From: Myxococcales bacterium
GTDB taxonomy: Bacteria; Myxococcota; Myxococcia; Myxococcales; Myxococcaceae
NCBI GenBank assembly: GCA_009885595.1
Contig: VFKJ01000258.1
Location: forward strand, 1 to 7,128
Direction: 5' to 3'
Length of the DNA: 7,128 nt
A program made the translations under genes and the position numbers. This document shows, piece by piece, positions 6,086 through 7,128 of the stretch. Below the pieces are notes generated by a model, which had not been told where the DNA came from, searched no databases, and worked only from the letters and a program-made list of their open reading frames with translations. Position 1 is the stretch's first letter. Each line of letters starts with the position of its first letter.

Positions 6086-7036
6086 ATGAACCCGAGAAAC
6101 AAGTTCCTGATTGCCTCCCTGGCGCTGTCCGGCTTCCTCGCCGGCTGCGCGACCGTCGCGCCCGGCCAGCTCGTGGACGCGCGCAACTCGTACGCCGCCT
6201 CGTCGCAGGGCCTGGCGGGCAAGCTGACGCCCACTGAGCTGTATGACGCCAAGAAGGTGCTCGACAAGGCGAACCTCGAGTTCGAAGAGCACGGCGACAC
6301 CCTGGAGTGCCGCGACCTCGCCTACGTGGCGCACCGCAAGGTGGAGCTGGCCGACGTGAAGGCCCGCACCGAGCTGGATCGAAGGGCGATCACCGAGGCG
6401 GTGAAGGCGGGCGTGGTGGTGCGCGACGACCAGGTCCGCGACACCCAGGCCGCGCTCACCGCGTCTCGGCAGCAGCTCACCAACGAGCGCCGCGACAACG
6501 TCAGCACCACCAACCAGTTGCTGGCCGCCAACGACGCGCAGAACCGCGAGCTGGAATCGACCACCTCGCAGCTCGCGGCCGAGCAGATGGCGCGCCAGTC
6601 GGCGGAGGGCCGTCTCGCCGGGGCGATGAAGGACCTCGCCTCCATCGCGGCGGTGAAGGAAGAGGCGCGCGGCGTGGTGATCACTCTCTCCGGGAGCGTT
6701 CTGTTCGCCTCCGGCAAGTACGCGCTGTTGAACACCGCGATGACCAAGCTCGACCAGGTCGCCGAGGCGCTCAAGGCGCAGGACGGTGACAAGCGCATGG
6801 TGGTCGAGGGCCACACCGACAGCCAGGGCTCCGACGCCACCAACCAGCCGCTCTCGATCAATCGGGCGAACGCCGTGCGCGACTACCTCGTCTTGCGCGG
6901 GGTCGCGGGGGAGAAGATCACCGCGGTGGGCATGGGCTCGAGCCGCGCCCTCACCGACAACAAGACCGCGGAGAACCGGGCCAACAACCGCCGGGTGGAG
7001 ATCGTGATCGGCCCCGCGGCCGTCACCGCGCGCTGA
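6086..7036 (+). CDS. OmpA-family peptidoglycan-binding lipoprotein with DUF4398-like N-terminal part
   Basis: A 316-residue lipoprotein that should anchor the outer membrane to the cell wall. The signal ends at lipobox LAGC with Cys21 as the lipidated residue. Residues about 25-110 form helices like those of the preceding DUF4398-type protein. Residues about 112-190 are a charged, Gln/Ala-rich coiled coil that could span the periplasmic gap. Residues about 196-308 are an OmpA C-terminal domain: VLFASGKYALL, EGHTDSQGSDATNQPLSINR, AVRDYL, and the closing ENRANNRRVEIVI. Asp245 in GHTD and Arg260 in LSINRA have the same spacing as the two residues that bind diaminopimelate in characterised OmpA domains, so binding to peptidoglycan looks intact. 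ATG at 6086 is preceded by GAAGAGAG (6073-6080). Cys75 is an extra, unexplained cysteine. It closes the plus-strand operon and is followed by a hairpin repeat. Confidence 0.95.
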   Translation: MNPRNKFLIASLALSGFLAGCATVAPGQLVDARNSYAASSQGLAGKLTPTELYDAKKVLDKANLEFEEHGDTLECRDLAYVAHRKVELADVKARTELDRRAITEAVKAGVVVRDDQVRDTQAALTASRQQLTNERRDNVSTTNQLLAANDAQNRELESTTSQLAAEQMARQSAEGRLAGAMKDLASIAAVKEEARGVVITLSGSVLFASGKYALLNTAMTKLDQVAEALKAQDGDKRMVVEGHTDSQGSDATNQPLSINRANAVRDYLVLRGVAGEKITAVGMGSSRALTDNKTAENRANNRRVEIVIGPAAVTAR

Positions 7037-7070
7037 AACAGGCGGTGGGGAAATGGGGGGAATGGTCTCG

Positions 7071-7109
7071 CCCCTCTCCCCGACCCTCTCCCCTGGGGGG
7101 GAGAGGGAG
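7071..7109. repeat. Dispersed 39-nt palindromic repeat, copy 2; possible terminator
   Basis: Second copy of the element at 902-940, in the same orientation with two substitutions. Bases 7084-7107 form a hairpin with a ten-base stem, CCCTCTCCCC and GGGGAGAGGG, around the loop TGGG. One of the two changes alters the loop and the other breaks only the centre of copy 1's palindrome, so the outer stem is kept. It starts 35 bases after the OmpA-family stop and could end that operon's transcript, although no T-tract follows. Confidence 0.75.
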
Positions 7110-7128
7110 CCTCTTCGCGCCTCCTCAC

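Noticed and set aside
5708..6814. 368-codon minus-strand open frame opposite the two lipoprotein genes
   Set aside because: It is antisense to two well-supported lipoproteins, and the product is Arg/Gly/His-rich without motifs.

Overview
The window is about 7.1 kb of very GC-rich DNA, densely coding, with strong G/C preference at third codon positions. The style of the proteins points to a Myxococcota-like (deltaproteobacterial) Gram-negative bacterium. These include short lipoprotein signals, Asp-Gly-Gly-rich secreted domains, a TonB-dependent receptor with extra N-terminal domains, and a DUF4398/OmpA lipoprotein pair. The assignment is inferred from protein style, not from a marker gene.

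Layout: (1) 2-880, plus strand, the 3' part of an amidase-signature hydrolase whose catalytic N-terminal part lies before the window. (2) 881-945, a short convergent gap holding a 39-nt palindromic repeat. (3) 946-5181, three minus-strand genes, transcribed from right to left: an 872-aa TonB-dependent outer-membrane receptor with an N-terminal TonB C-terminal-like domain, a lipoprotein coupled to it through a one-base stop/start overlap, and, 52 nt further on, a small twin-CBS protein with its own good ribosome binding site. (4) 5182-5703, a divergent intergenic region with the remains of a frameshifted cysteine-containing exported-protein gene and two small inverted repeats. (5) 5704-7036, plus strand, two lipoprotein genes 34 nt apart: a small DUF4398-type protein and a DUF4398-like plus coiled-coil plus OmpA peptidoglycan-binding protein. 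(6) 7037-7128, the gene-free end, holding a second copy of the palindromic repeat.

How the genes may work together: the receptor and its coupled lipoprotein look like a two-part outer-membrane uptake or surface-binding unit, with the lipoprotein carrying a C-terminal jelly-roll (discoidin-like) domain that could bind substrate. The divergent lipoprotein pair probably links the outer membrane to peptidoglycan. Nothing in the sequence shows that the two units, or the amidase and CBS protein, act in one pathway.

The most unusual item is the receptor. It carries a domain resembling the receptor-binding end of TonB and also a TonB-box-like motif further along the same chain. I found no tRNA, rRNA, CRISPR array, insertion sequence or integrase.
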